The notes under the pieces: model-generated | The model's database searches: none | What the model saw: only the letters and a program-made list of their open reading frames with translations | What the model was told of the DNA's origin: nothing | DNA from: Agromyces cavernae | Lineage (GTDB): Bacteria; Actinomycetota; Actinomycetes; Actinomycetales; Microbacteriaceae | NCBI RefSeq assembly: GCF_021044935.1 | Contig: NZ_JAJNMP010000003.1 | Span: 806,001 to 870,000 of the forward strand | DNA length: 64,000 nucleotides | Reading direction: 5' to 3' | Shown: positions 26,514-35,372 of the stretch, piece after piece | Layout: each line of letters begins with the position of its first letter | Position numbering within the stretch: position 1 is the stretch's first letter | Made by a program: the position numbers and the translations under genes

Positions 26514-27565
26514 CCGCGACCACCACCACCGTCGCGGCAACCCGCACCTACCGCGATTACGACCGCCCGCTCTGGCAGCGCCTCTTCCTGACGCGCGAGA
26601 TGGCCATCATCGGGCTGCTCGTGATCGTCTCGGTCATCGCGGCGCTGTCCGTGCGCGGCTTCAGCCAGCCGATCACGCTGACCTTCCTGCTCCTCGACGT
26701 CATGCCGATCCTGCTCATCGCCCTCCCGATGACGCTCATCATCATCACGGGCGAGATCGACCTCTCGGTGGCGAGCATCGTGGGACTGGCGAGCGTGCTC
26801 ACCGGCGTGCTCATCCAGGCCGGCGTGCCGTTCGAGGTCGCCGCGCTGCTCGCGATCGTCGCGGGGGCCATCGGCGGAGCGATCAACGGCTTCCTCGTCA
26901 CCGTCGTCGGCCTCCCGTCGCTTGCGGTCACGATCGGTACGCTGGCGCTGTACCGCGGGCTCGCGATCGGCCTGCTCGGCACCACCGCGGTCACCGACTT
27001 CCCCGACTTCTGGACCGACCTCGCCAAGGCGCGCATGGGGAACACGAACATCCCCCTCGTGCTCTTCCTCTTCCTCGCGCTCCTCGTGGTGTTCGTGGTG
27101 CTGCTGCACTTCACGCCGTTCGGCCGCGGCATCTACGCCATCGGCCGCTCGAGCGAGGCCGCACGGTTCTCGGGCGTGCGGGTGGAGCGCACGAAGTTGA
27201 TCCTGTTCGTGCTCGCGGGCACCGTGTCGGCACTCGCCGGGGTCTACTACACGCTCCGATACGGCAGCGCCCGCGGCGACAACGCCACCGGCCTCGAGCT
27301 GCAGGTGATCGCCGCGGTGCTGCTCGGCGGCGTCTCGATCTTCGGCGGCCGCGGCGCGATCCACGGGGTGATCGCCGGCGTGCTGCTCATCGGAGTGCTC
27401 GCGAGCGCCCTGCGCCTCGCCAACGTGACCTCCGACGTCATCAACATCATCACCGGCGTGCTGCTCGTGCTGTCGGTGGTGTCATCCAGCTTCCTGGCCT
27501 GGCTGCGCAAGCGGCGGCGAGCACCAGGGGGAACACCGCGCGTCGAGGCCTCCACAGCAGGGTGA
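26510..27565 (+). CDS. rhaQ: L-rhamnose ABC transporter permease (second)
   Basis: A 351-residue CUT2 permease, partner of the preceding gene. Family motifs LIIITGEIDLSVASIVGLAS and VIAAVLLGGVSIFGGRGAIHG are clear, with about ten membrane helices and a short basic C-terminal tail (WLRKRRRAPGGTPRVEAS). The ATG overlaps the stop of the first permease (ATGA), so the two subunits should be made in equal amounts. There is a 62-bp gap to the binding-protein gene downstream. Confidence 0.88.
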   Translation: MTATTTTVAATRTYRDYDRPLWQRLFLTREMAIIGLLVIVSVIAALSVRGFSQPITLTFLLLDVMPILLIALPMTLIIITGEIDLSVASIVGLASVLTGVLIQAGVPFEVAALLAIVAGAIGGAINGFLVTVVGLPSLAVTIGTLALYRGLAIGLLGTTAVTDFPDFWTDLAKARMGNTNIPLVLFLFLALLVVFVVLLHFTPFGRGIYAIGRSSEAARFSGVRVERTKLILFVLAGTVSALAGVYYTLRYGSARGDNATGLELQVIAAVLLGGVSIFGGRGAIHGVIAGVLLIGVLASALRLANVTSDVINIITGVLLVLSVVSSSFLAWLRKRRRAPGGTPRVEASTAG

Positions 27566-27627
27566 CCCGGGCTGCGCAACCAACCGAGGCGATCACTCGT
27601 CGACCTCATCCGATGAAGGGAAGAACA

Positions 27628-28671
27628 ATGATGTTTCGCAACAAGCGGCGTGCGGGCGCGCTGACGGCGCTCGCCGCGGCGGCGGCGCTGGTGCTGTCGG
27701 GCTGCGCGGTCGACTCCGGCACCGGTGGTGGCGACGGCGGCAGCGAGGGCGGCAGCGACAACCTGTCGATCACGTTCCTGCCGAAGAACCTCGGCAACCC
27801 GTACTTCGACACCTCGTCGGGCGGCGCCGAGGAGGCGATCGGCGAGTTCGACGGCACGTTCGCCGAGGTCGGCCCCGCCGAGGCGACGCCCGACTCGCAG
27901 GTGAGCTACATCAACACGCTCACGCAGCAGGGCGTCGGCGCGATCGCCGTGTCGGCGAACGACCCCGAGGCGATCTGCGACGCGCTGAACGAGGCGCGCG
28001 ACGCGGGTGTCAAGGTGGTCACCTTCGACTCCGACACGAACCCCGAGTGCCGCGACGTGTTCATCAACCAGGCCACCGCCGAGGGCATCGCGAAGGTGCA
28101 GGTCGACCTCATCGCCGAGCAGATCGGCGGCGCGGGCGAGATCGCGATCCTGTCGGCATCGGCCAACGCGACGAACCAGAACGCGTGGATCGAGATGATG
28201 GAGGAGTACCTCGCGAGCGACTTCCCCGACATCACGCTCGTCGAGACGGTCTACGGCGACGACGACGACCAGACGTCGTTCGACAAGACCGCGGCGCTGC
28301 TGCAGACCCACCCGAACCTGAAGGGCATCATCTCGCCCACCACGGTCGGCATCGCCGCCGCGGCCCGCTACCTCTCGACTTCGGAGTACAAGGGCACGGT
28401 CGCGCTGACCGGCCTCGGCACCCCGAACCAGATGCGCGAGTACGTCGAGGACGGCACCGTCACCTCGTTCGCGCTGTGGAACCCGGCCGACCTCGGATAC
28501 CTGGCGGCGTTCGCGTCGAAGGCGCTCATCGAGGGTGACATCACCGGCGCCGAGGGCGACACCTTCGACGCAGGCAAGCTCGGCGAGTACACCGTCGAAG
28601 CCGACGGCGTCGTGCTCCTGGGCGACCCCTTCGTCTTCGACGCGGAGAACATCGGCGACTTCGACTTCTAG
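27628..28671 (+). CDS. rhaS: L-rhamnose-binding lipoprotein of ABC importer
   Basis: A 347-residue periplasmic-binding-protein-like (family 2, RbsB/RhaS type) lipoprotein. A basic start (MMFRNKRRAGALT) and hydrophobic core lead to the lipobox VLSGC. After a Gly/Ser linker comes the sugar-binding fold (SITFLPKNLGNPYFDTSSGG ... GAIAVSANDPEAICDALNEA ... VVTFDSDTNPECRDVFI), closely resembling rhizobial RhaS. I chose the ATG at 27628 because AAGGGA lies at the right distance; ATGs at 27613 and 27631 are alternatives. A strong hairpin follows, so this abundant component can be made in excess of the downstream enzymes. Confidence 0.9.
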   Translation: MMFRNKRRAGALTALAAAAALVLSGCAVDSGTGGGDGGSEGGSDNLSITFLPKNLGNPYFDTSSGGAEEAIGEFDGTFAEVGPAEATPDSQVSYINTLTQQGVGAIAVSANDPEAICDALNEARDAGVKVVTFDSDTNPECRDVFINQATAEGIAKVQVDLIAEQIGGAGEIAILSASANATNQNAWIEMMEEYLASDFPDITLVETVYGDDDDQTSFDKTAALLQTHPNLKGIISPTTVGIAAAARYLSTSEYKGTVALTGLGTPNQMREYVEDGTVTSFALWNPADLGYLAAFASKALIEGDITGAEGDTFDAGKLGEYTVEADGVVLLGDPFVFDAENIGDFDF

Positions 28672-28681
28672 TCGATCGCAC

Positions 28682-28724
28682 CCGAGTGCCCGGCCGCGTT
28701 CTCACGGCCCGGCCGGGCACTCGG
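28682..28724 (+). terminator. Attenuating hairpin after rhaS
   Basis: A perfect 15-bp stem (28682-28696 with 28710-28724) and 13-nt loop lie between rhaS and rhaM. It is inside an otherwise continuous operon and has no T-tract. It probably stabilises the upstream transporter mRNA or terminates part of the transcripts. Confidence 0.7.
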
Positions 28725-28763
28725 AAGCACGAAGAACACCACGAAGAACCCCGAGGAACGAAC

Positions 28764-29171
28764 ATGACGAAGACCGATTCGCACGGCGGTGAGCGCGTCT
28801 GCTTCCGACTGCAGGTCGACCCCGCCCGACTCGACGAGTACCGCGAGCGCCACGCCGCGGTCTGGCCCGACATGCTCCGTGCCATCGAGGCCTCAGGTCG
28901 GCGCAACTACTCCCTCTTCCTCGGCGACGACGGCCTGCTCATCGGCTACTACGAGACCGACGACGACGCGGCATCCCGAATCGCGCTCGAGGCCGACGCG
29001 CGCACCGCAGCGTGGGAGGCCGACATGGGCGACTTCTTCGTCACCCTCGACGGGCGACCCGATCAGGGCGCCCCCAGACTTCCCGAGGTGTTCAACCTCG
29101 AAGACCAGCTCGCCGCGCTCGACGACGGCCCCGCGGCATCCGTCACCGAAACAGAAAGCAGCCACTCGTGA
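28764..29171 (+). CDS. rhaM: L-rhamnose mutarotase
   Basis: A 135-residue protein whose first ~104 residues match RhaM: VCFRLQVDPARLDEYRERHAAVWPDML contains the conserved histidine of the active site, and NYSLFLGDDGLLIGYYETDD is the central strand pair. It interconverts alpha and beta L-rhamnopyranose, supplying the form that the isomerase uses. The C-terminal ~30 residues (after LDGRPDQ) extend beyond the usual length and resemble no domain I know. The start follows GAGGAACGAAC, and the stop overlaps the isomerase GTG (GTGA). Confidence 0.9.
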   Translation: MTKTDSHGGERVCFRLQVDPARLDEYRERHAAVWPDMLRAIEASGRRNYSLFLGDDGLLIGYYETDDDAASRIALEADARTAAWEADMGDFFVTLDGRPDQGAPRLPEVFNLEDQLAALDDGPAASVTETESSHS

Positions 29172-30334
29172 GCACCATTCCGCAGACCGTCCTCGACCAG
29201 CTCGAGTTGCAGGCCATCGAACTGCCGAGCTGGGCGTTCGGAAACTCGGGCACCCGCTTCAAGGTCTTCGCCACGGCGGGTACGCCGCGCGACCCCTATG
29301 AGAAGATCGCGGATGCCGCGCAGGTGCACCGGTACACCGCGCTCGCGCCGACGGTAGCGCTGCACATCCCGTGGGACCGGGTCGACGACTACGACGACCT
29401 GCGCCGACACGCCGAAGACCAGGGCGTCGCGCTCGGCACGATCAACTCGAACACCTTCCAGGACGACGACTACAAGTTCGGCGCCCTCACCCACGAGGAC
29501 GCCGCCATTCGACAGAAGGCGATCGACCATCACTTCGAGTGCATCGACGTCATGCACGCGACCGGCAGCCGCGACCTCAAGATCTGGCTCGCCGAGGGCT
29601 CGAACTACCCGGGCCAGGCCGACCTGCGGGGCCGTCAGGACCGCCTGCACGAGTCGCTCGCCACGATCTACGAACGCCTCGGCGACGACCAGCGACTCGT
29701 GCTCGAGTACAAGTTCTTCGAACCGGCGTTCTACCACACGGATGTCCCGGACTGGGGCACGTCGTACGCCCAGGTCGCCGCGCTCGGCGACAAGGCCATG
29801 GTCTGCCTCGACACCGGCCACCACGCGCCCGGCACCAACATCGAGTTCATCGTCATGCAGCTGCTGCGGCTCGGCAGGCTCGGCTCGTTCGACTTCAACT
29901 CGCGCTTCTATGCCGACGACGACCTCATCGTGGGCGCGGCCGACCCGTTCCAGCTGTTCCGCATCATCTTCGAGGTGATCCGTGGCGGCGGCTTCAACCA
30001 CCCCGACGTCGCCTTCATGCTCGACCAGTGCCACAACGTGGAGGACAAGGTTCCCGGCCAGATCCGTAGCGTGCTGAACGTGCAGGAGATGACGGCGCGC
30101 GCCCTGCTCGTCGACACCGAGGCGCTTCGCGCCGCACAGGTGTCGGGCGACGTGCTCGAGGCCAACCGCATCTTCATGGACGCGTTCTACACCGACGTGC
30201 GGCCGGCCCTCGCCGAGTGGCGCGAGGCGCGCGGCCTGCCCGCCGACCCGATGGCCGCGTTCGCGGCATCCGGCTACCTCTCGCAGATCGCGGCAGACCG
30301 CGTCGGCGGCGTGCAGGCGAGCTGGGGGGCGTGA
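29168..30334 (+). CDS. rhaI: L-rhamnose isomerase (RhaI type)
   Basis: A 388-residue xylose-isomerase-like TIM-barrel enzyme converting L-rhamnose to L-rhamnulose. It belongs to the Pseudomonas/actinobacterial RhaI group rather than E. coli RhaA. The metal-site motifs are visible: LVLEYKFFEPAFYHTD (metal-ligand Glu), CLDTGHHAPGTNIEFI (Asp and His) and FDFNSRFYADDDLIVG (Asp pair near the end of the barrel). GTG at 29168 overlaps the mutarotase stop. It sits between mutarotase and aldolase in pathway order. Confidence 0.93.
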   Translation: MSTIPQTVLDQLELQAIELPSWAFGNSGTRFKVFATAGTPRDPYEKIADAAQVHRYTALAPTVALHIPWDRVDDYDDLRRHAEDQGVALGTINSNTFQDDDYKFGALTHEDAAIRQKAIDHHFECIDVMHATGSRDLKIWLAEGSNYPGQADLRGRQDRLHESLATIYERLGDDQRLVLEYKFFEPAFYHTDVPDWGTSYAQVAALGDKAMVCLDTGHHAPGTNIEFIVMQLLRLGRLGSFDFNSRFYADDDLIVGAADPFQLFRIIFEVIRGGGFNHPDVAFMLDQCHNVEDKVPGQIRSVLNVQEMTARALLVDTEALRAAQVSGDVLEANRIFMDAFYTDVRPALAEWREARGLPADPMAAFAASGYLSQIAADRVGGVQASWGA

Positions 30335-30336
30335 TC

Positions 30337-32373
30337 ATGACGAACCAGGCAGCTGCCGACCTCATCGCGCGGTCGAACCGCCTCGGCGCAGACCCGAAGA
30401 ACACGAACTACGCCGGCGGCAACACGTCGGCGAAGGGCACCGAGACCGACCCGGTCACCGGCGAGCCCGTGGAGCTCATGTGGGTGAAGGGCTCGGGCGG
30501 CGACCTCGGCACGCTCGCCGAGCAGGGCCTCGCGGTGCTGCGCCTCGACCGGCTGCGCGCGATGGTCGACACGTACCCGGGCGTCGAGCGCGAGGACGAG
30601 ATGGTCGCCGCGTTCGACTACACGCTGCACGGCAAGGGCGGCGCGGCTCCGTCGATCGACACGGCCATGCACGGCCTCGTCGATGCGGCGCATGTCGACC
30701 ACCTGCACCCCGACAGCGGGATCGCGATCGCGACGGCCGCCGATGGCGAGGAGCTCACGAGTAAGATTTTCGGCAACAGGGTGGTGTGGGTGCCGTGGCG
30801 CCGCCCGGGCTTCCAGCTCGGGCTCGACATCGCCGGGATCAAGGCGCAGAACCCGCAAGCGATCGGCTGCGTCCTCGGCGGCCACGGCATCACCGCCTGG
30901 GGCGACACGTCGGAGGAGTCCGAGCAGAACTCGCTCTGGATCATCGACACCGCCGCTGCCTACATCGCCGAGCACGGGAAGGCCGACCCGTTCGGCGCGG
31001 TCGTGCCGGGCTACGAGGCGCTGCCCGAGGCCGAGCGTCGTGCGAAGGCGGCCGCACTCGCGCCGACGATCCGCGGGCTCGCGTCGTACGACAAGCCGCA
31101 GGTGGGCCACTTCACCGACGTCGACGTGGTGCTCGAGTTCCTCTCGCGCGAGAGGCTCGCCCCGCTCGCCGCGCTGGGCACGAGCTGCCCCGACCACTTC
31201 CTGCGCACGAAGGTGAAGCCGCTCGTGCTCGACCTGCCGGCCTCCGCGAGCGTCGAGGAGAGCATCGCCCGCCTGAAGGAGCTGCACGAGCAGTACCGCG
31301 CCGACTACCAGGCGTACTACGACGCCCACGCGACGCCCGAGTCCCCCGCGATCCGCGGCGCCGACCCGGCGATCGTGCTCGTGCCCGGCGTCGGCATGTT
31401 CTCGTTCGGCCAGAACAAGCAGACCGCGCGCGTGGCCGGCGAGTTCTACGTGAACGCGATCAACGTGATGCGCGGCGCCGAGTCGCTCTCGACCTACGCG
31501 CCGATCAGCGATGAAGAGAAGTTCCGCATCGAGTACTGGGCGCTCGAAGAAGCCAAGCTCGCGCGCATGCCGAAGCCCAAGACGCACGCGACCCGCGTCG
31601 CGCTCGTCACCGGCGCGGCATCCGGCATCGGCAAGGCCATCGCGACCCGCCTCGCCGCCGAGGGCGCGTGCGTCGTCATCGCCGACCTCGACCTCGAGAA
31701 GGCGCAGGCCGCCGCGGCCGAGCTCGGCAGCACCGATGTCGCGATCGGCGTGCAGGCGAACGTGACGGATGCCGCCGCGATCCAGGCGGCGATCGACGAG
31801 GCGGTACTCGCCTTCGGCGGTCTCGACCTCGTCGTGAACAACGCCGGCCTCTCGCTGTCGAAGCCGCTCCTCGAGACGACCGAGGCCGACTGGGACCTGC
31901 AGCACGACGTCATGGCCAAGGGTTCGTTCCTCGTATCGAAGGCCGCGGCTCGCGTCTTGATCGACCAGGGCCTCGGCGGCGACATCATCTACATCTCGTC
32001 GAAGAACTCGGTGTTCGCCGGCCCCAACAACATCGCGTACTCGGCGACGAAGGCCGACCAGGCGCACCAGGTGCGACTGCTGGCCGTCGAGCTCGGCGAA
32101 TACGGCATCAAGGTCAACGGCATCAACCCCGACGGCGTCGTCCGCGGCTCGGGCATCTTCGCCTCGGGCTGGGGCGCGAACCGCGCCAAGACCTACGGCA
32201 TCGAGGAGGAGGACCTCGGCAAGTTCTACGCCCAGCGCACGATCCTCAAGCGCGAGGTGCTCCCCGAGCACGTCGCCAACGCGGTGTTCGTGCTCACCGG
32301 ACCCGAGCTCAGCCACACCACCGGCCTGCACATCCCGGTCGACGCGGGCGTCGCGGCGGCGTTCCTGCGATGA
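30337..32373 (+). CDS. rhaEW: Bifunctional L-rhamnulose-1-phosphate aldolase / lactaldehyde dehydrogenase
   Basis: A 678-residue fusion. Residues ~1-400 are a class II aldolase/adducin domain with the zinc-site histidines (HVDHLHPDSGIAIATA) and the motif LGGHGITAWGDTSEE; it splits L-rhamnulose-1-phosphate into DHAP and L-lactaldehyde. Residues ~418-678 are a short-chain dehydrogenase with the NAD site VTGAASGIGKAIA, NNAG, and the catalytic set YSATKADQ (Tyr-x-x-x-Lys); it oxidises L-lactaldehyde to L-lactate. The fusion is the RhaEW type known from Bacillus and Chloroflexus. The ATG at 30337 is used; a GTG at 30331 overlapping the rhaI stop is an alternative. The stop overlaps the kinase start (ATGA). 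Confidence 0.92.
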   Translation: MTNQAAADLIARSNRLGADPKNTNYAGGNTSAKGTETDPVTGEPVELMWVKGSGGDLGTLAEQGLAVLRLDRLRAMVDTYPGVEREDEMVAAFDYTLHGKGGAAPSIDTAMHGLVDAAHVDHLHPDSGIAIATAADGEELTSKIFGNRVVWVPWRRPGFQLGLDIAGIKAQNPQAIGCVLGGHGITAWGDTSEESEQNSLWIIDTAAAYIAEHGKADPFGAVVPGYEALPEAERRAKAAALAPTIRGLASYDKPQVGHFTDVDVVLEFLSRERLAPLAALGTSCPDHFLRTKVKPLVLDLPASASVEESIARLKELHEQYRADYQAYYDAHATPESPAIRGADPAIVLVPGVGMFSFGQNKQTARVAGEFYVNAINVMRGAESLSTYAPISDEEKFRIEYWALEEAKLARMPKPKTHATRVALVTGAASGIGKAIATRLAAEGACVVIADLDLEKAQAAAAELGSTDVAIGVQANVTDAAAIQAAIDEAVLAFGGLDLVVNNAGLSLSKPLLETTEADWDLQHDVMAKGSFLVSKAAARVLIDQGLGGDIIYISSKNSVFAGPNNIAYSATKADQAHQVRLLAVELGEYGIKVNGINPDGVVRGSGIFASGWGANRAKTYGIEEEDLGKFYAQRTILKREVLPEHVANAVFVLTGPELSHTTGLHIPVDAGVAAAFLR

Positions 32374-33911
32374 CCGAGGTGCCGAGGGTTGAGGAGCGCC
32401 CGACGAAGGAGGGCGCGTCTCGAAACACGACGCAACCGGGTTTCGAGTCGCTCCTTCGTCGGTCCTCAACCCACGGCACGGTCGCCGCCGTCGACCTCGG
32501 GGCGACGAGCGGACGCGTCATCCTCGGACGCGTCGACGGGCGGGGTGCGGGCGCACTCGAGATCCGGCAGGTCGCCCGGTTCGCGAACGACCCGGTGCGA
32601 CTCGCGTCGGGGATGCATTGGAACCTCACGGGACTGTACGGCAGCGTGCTCGCGGGGCTCGGCGAAGCGCTCCGCTCCGCGCCCGATGTCGCGAGCATCG
32701 GCATCGACTCGTGGGCCGTCGACTACGCGCTCCTTCGCGGCGACCGCATGCTCGGCGAACCGTTCCACTACCGCGACGACCGCACCGCGGGCGGTGTCGA
32801 GGCGGTGCACGCGATCGTGCCGTTCGCGGAGCTGTACCGGCGCAACGGGCTGCAGTTCCTTCCGTTCAACACGCTCTACCAGCTGGCCGCAGAACGCGAC
32901 GGCGGATGTCTCGACCTCGCCGATTCGCTGCTGCTCGTGCCCGACGTCATCGCCTACCAGCTCACCGGCGCGAAGCTCTCCGAGCGCACGAACGCGTCGA
33001 CGACGGGACTCGTCGGCGTCGAGTCGGGTGAATGGGACGATGAGCTCATCACGCGGCTCGGGCTGCCGGCATCCGTCTTCGCGCCGCTCATCAGCCCGGG
33101 CGAGCCGATCGGCGGCCTGAGGGCGAACGTCGCCGCCGACCTCGGTGCGCCGTCCGGTATCGAGGTCGTCGCCGTGGGATCCCACGACACCGCGTCGGCT
33201 GTCGTCGCCGTGCCCATGCGAGCCGAGTCGGCCGCGTACATCTCGTGCGGCACCTGGGGACTCGTGGGCGTCGAGCTCGAGCATCCCGTGACGACCGATG
33301 CCGCCCGCGAGGCCAACTTCACGAACGAGGGCGGCGTCGACGGTCGGGTGCGATTCCTGCACAACGTCATGGGCCTCTGGCTGCTCAGCGAGTCTGTGCG
33401 GCAGTGGGAACGCGACGGTGAGACCGTCGAGCTCTCCGAGCTGCTCGCGGCCGCGGCATCCGTCGCCTCGCCCGTCGCCGTGTTCGACGCGAACGATCCG
33501 CGATTCATGGCGCCCGGCGACCTGCCCGGTCGCATCGCCGAGTGGTGTGCCGAGCACGGTGTCGCCGCGCCGGCGAGCCGGGCGGAGTTCGCGCGGTCGA
33601 TCATCGAGAGCCTCGCCGAGGCGTTCGCCGCGGCGGTTCGGACCGCGTCGATCCTGTCGGGCGTCGACGTCGACACGATCCACATCGTCGGCGGCGGCGC
33701 GCTCAACGAGCTGCTGTGCCGACGCACCGCCGACCGCGCCGGGCTGCCGGTGCTCGCCGGACCGGTCGAGGCGACCGCGATCGGCAACGTTCTCGTGCAG
33801 GCGCGCGCTCAGGGCTTCGCGGGTCGCGATCTCGAGGCGCTGCGGGCGCTCGTCGCGGCCGCCTTCACGCCCGTTCGCTACGAACCGCAGACGGGCGCTG
33901 CCCGGGGGTAG
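32370..33911 (+). CDS. rhaB: Rhamnulokinase with repeat-derived N-terminal extension
   Basis: A 513-residue FGGY kinase that phosphorylates L-rhamnulose at C1. The kinase domain starts at about residue 38 (VAAVDLGATSGRVILGRV), as in RhaB proteins, and contains SIGIDSWAVDYALL, FHYRDDRT, SHDTASAVVAVPM and SCGTWGLVGVELE; the C-terminal half has HIVGGGALNELLCRRTAD. The first ~36 residues are not part of the family. Codons ~6-34 are supplied by an 87-bp palindromic repeat (32386-32472). No in-frame start codon exists between that repeat and the kinase domain, so if the gene is expressed from this start the extension is translated. The ATG overlaps the rhaEW stop (ATGA). Confidence 0.9.
   Translation: MTEVPRVEERPTKEGASRNTTQPGFESLLRRSSTHGTVAAVDLGATSGRVILGRVDGRGAGALEIRQVARFANDPVRLASGMHWNLTGLYGSVLAGLGEALRSAPDVASIGIDSWAVDYALLRGDRMLGEPFHYRDDRTAGGVEAVHAIVPFAELYRRNGLQFLPFNTLYQLAAERDGGCLDLADSLLLVPDVIAYQLTGAKLSERTNASTTGLVGVESGEWDDELITRLGLPASVFAPLISPGEPIGGLRANVAADLGAPSGIEVVAVGSHDTASAVVAVPMRAESAAYISCGTWGLVGVELEHPVTTDAAREANFTNEGGVDGRVRFLHNVMGLWLLSESVRQWERDGETVELSELLAAAASVASPVAVFDANDPRFMAPGDLPGRIAEWCAEHGVAAPASRAEFARSIIESLAEAFAAAVRTASILSGVDVDTIHIVGGGALNELLCRRTADRAGLPVLAGPVEATAIGNVLVQARAQGFAGRDLEALRALVAAAFTPVRYEPQTGAARG
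32386..32472. repeat. 87-bp palindromic repeat element inside the 5' coding end of rhaB
   Basis: Nested inverted arms: GGGTTGAGGA (32386-32395) with TCCTCAACCC (32463-32472), CGACGAAGGA (32401-32410) with TCCTTCGTCG (32452-32461), and CTCGAAAC (32419-32426) with GTTTCGAG (32440-32447). The pattern (GGTTGAGG ... TCTCGAAAC) resembles small dispersed palindromes that I recall from Microbacteriaceae intergenic regions. It is in frame and without stops. Confidence 0.8.
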
Positions 33912-33933
33912 GGCACCCGACCCGCTCGCCCTG

Positions 33934-35280
33934 CTACGGCGTGATGTTGTGGTTGAGCCGGAAGACGTTGTCGGGGTCGAACGCGCGCTTCACCGCCACG
34001 AGGCGGTCCCAGCCGGCGCCGAAGCCGGCGCGGACGCGGTCGTGGCCCTCGTCGCCGATGAAGTTGAGGTAGACGTTTCCGGTCGCCCACGGCTTCATGG
34101 CCGCCCTGACCTCGCGCGTCCAGTCGCGGGCGCGGGCGTCGTCGGCCGGGTCCGTCCAGAGCGCGAACGGATGCGCCACCCAAGGCGCGGTGCGCCACGG
34201 CACGGGGTAGTCCGTCTCAGCGCGGCCGACCGCACCACCCGCGGGGAAGAGCGCATTCTGCGACGCCGACGGCACGATCATGCCGGCCGAGGCGGCCTGG
34301 AACGCCGCGACGGCCGCGTCGGGCATGCTGCCCAGATGCTCGGCCGACCAGTAGTTCCGGTGGCCGGGCGGGTCGTCCAGCGCGCTGTTCAGGTCGGCGT
34401 ACGGGAGCTCCATGATCGCCTCACCGGCGGGGCCGTGTGCCAGGATCGGCGCGAGGTGAGGCCGAGCCTGTTCCTCGATGCCGATGAAGGTCACCACGAT
34501 GAGCACGATGAGACTGCCCTGGAGGTGCTCGGGCACGAACTCCTCCTCGGGACCGGTGGCGTACAGCACCCCGCCGCCGAGCTCGTCGGGCCCGTGTGCG
34601 ATGGCATCCCGGAACGAGCGGATCGCCTGCTCGCCCTGCTCGGGCTCGAAAACGAGCAGCGCGGCCGTCATCGTCGGCACATCGTGCAGCCGGAACGTCA
34701 ACGACGTTGCGACGCCGAAGTTGCCGCCGCCGCCGTGCAGGGCCCAGAACAGCTCGGGGTGCTCGTCGGCGCTCGCCGTCACGAGGTCGCCGTCCGCGGT
34801 GACCAGGTCGACCGACAGCAGGTTGTCGCACGCGAGTCCGAACTTTCGGTCCAGCCATCCGGTACCGCCGCCCAGCGTGAACCCGCCGACACCCGTGGTC
34901 GAGACCCTGCCTCCCGTCGTCGCGAGGCCGAACGGCTCGGTCGCCCGGTCGAGATGGCTCATGGTCGCGCCGCCGCCCACGCGGGCGGTCTTCATGTCCG
35001 GATCGACGGTGACGGAGTTCATCCGGCGCAGGTCGACGACCATACCGCCCTCGGTCAGCGAATTTCCTGCGACGGAATGGCCGCCTCCCCGGACGGCGAT
35101 GTCGAGGTCGCGTTCGCGAGCGTGCCGGATCGCTGCCGCCACGTCGATCGGGGTTTCGCACTGCGCGATCACCGAGGGCCGCTTGTCGATCATGCCGTTG
35201 AAGACGGCCCGGGCTTCGTCGTACTCGGAATGGGCGGGGGTGATGAACCGCCCCGTCAGCTCGGTGGTGTGGAGTGTCAT
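33934..35280 (-). CDS. FAD-binding (PCMH/BBE-type) oxidoreductase
   Basis: A 448-residue vanillyl-alcohol-oxidase-family flavoprotein. The PCMH FAD domain includes IAVRGGGHSVAG, whose histidine is the usual 8-alpha covalent FAD link, and TTGVGGFTLGGGTGWLDRKFG; no cysteine is seen at the second attachment position, so mono-covalent binding is likely. The C-terminal BBE motif is NVYLNFIGDEG with FDPDNVFRLNHNI. It probably oxidises a sugar or secondary metabolite alcohol; the substrate cannot be told. I chose the ATG at 35280; 14 more in-frame residues are possible from 35322. It lies just downstream, on the same strand, of a TPR-LuxR regulator gene that appears broken. Confidence 0.85.
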   Translation of the reverse strand: MTLHTTELTGRFITPAHSEYDEARAVFNGMIDKRPSVIAQCETPIDVAAAIRHARERDLDIAVRGGGHSVAGNSLTEGGMVVDLRRMNSVTVDPDMKTARVGGGATMSHLDRATEPFGLATTGGRVSTTGVGGFTLGGGTGWLDRKFGLACDNLLSVDLVTADGDLVTASADEHPELFWALHGGGGNFGVATSLTFRLHDVPTMTAALLVFEPEQGEQAIRSFRDAIAHGPDELGGGVLYATGPEEEFVPEHLQGSLIVLIVVTFIGIEEQARPHLAPILAHGPAGEAIMELPYADLNSALDDPPGHRNYWSAEHLGSMPDAAVAAFQAASAGMIVPSASQNALFPAGGAVGRAETDYPVPWRTAPWVAHPFALWTDPADDARARDWTREVRAAMKPWATGNVYLNFIGDEGHDRVRAGFGAGWDRLVAVKRAFDPDNVFRLNHNITP

Positions 35281-35372
35281 GCCTGCAACGCTAGGAATCG
35301 CGAGGAGCTCGCCACTTCGCACGAACCGGCCATCTTCTCGGGCCGGTCATGGCCCGATCAGGCCAGTCACCC

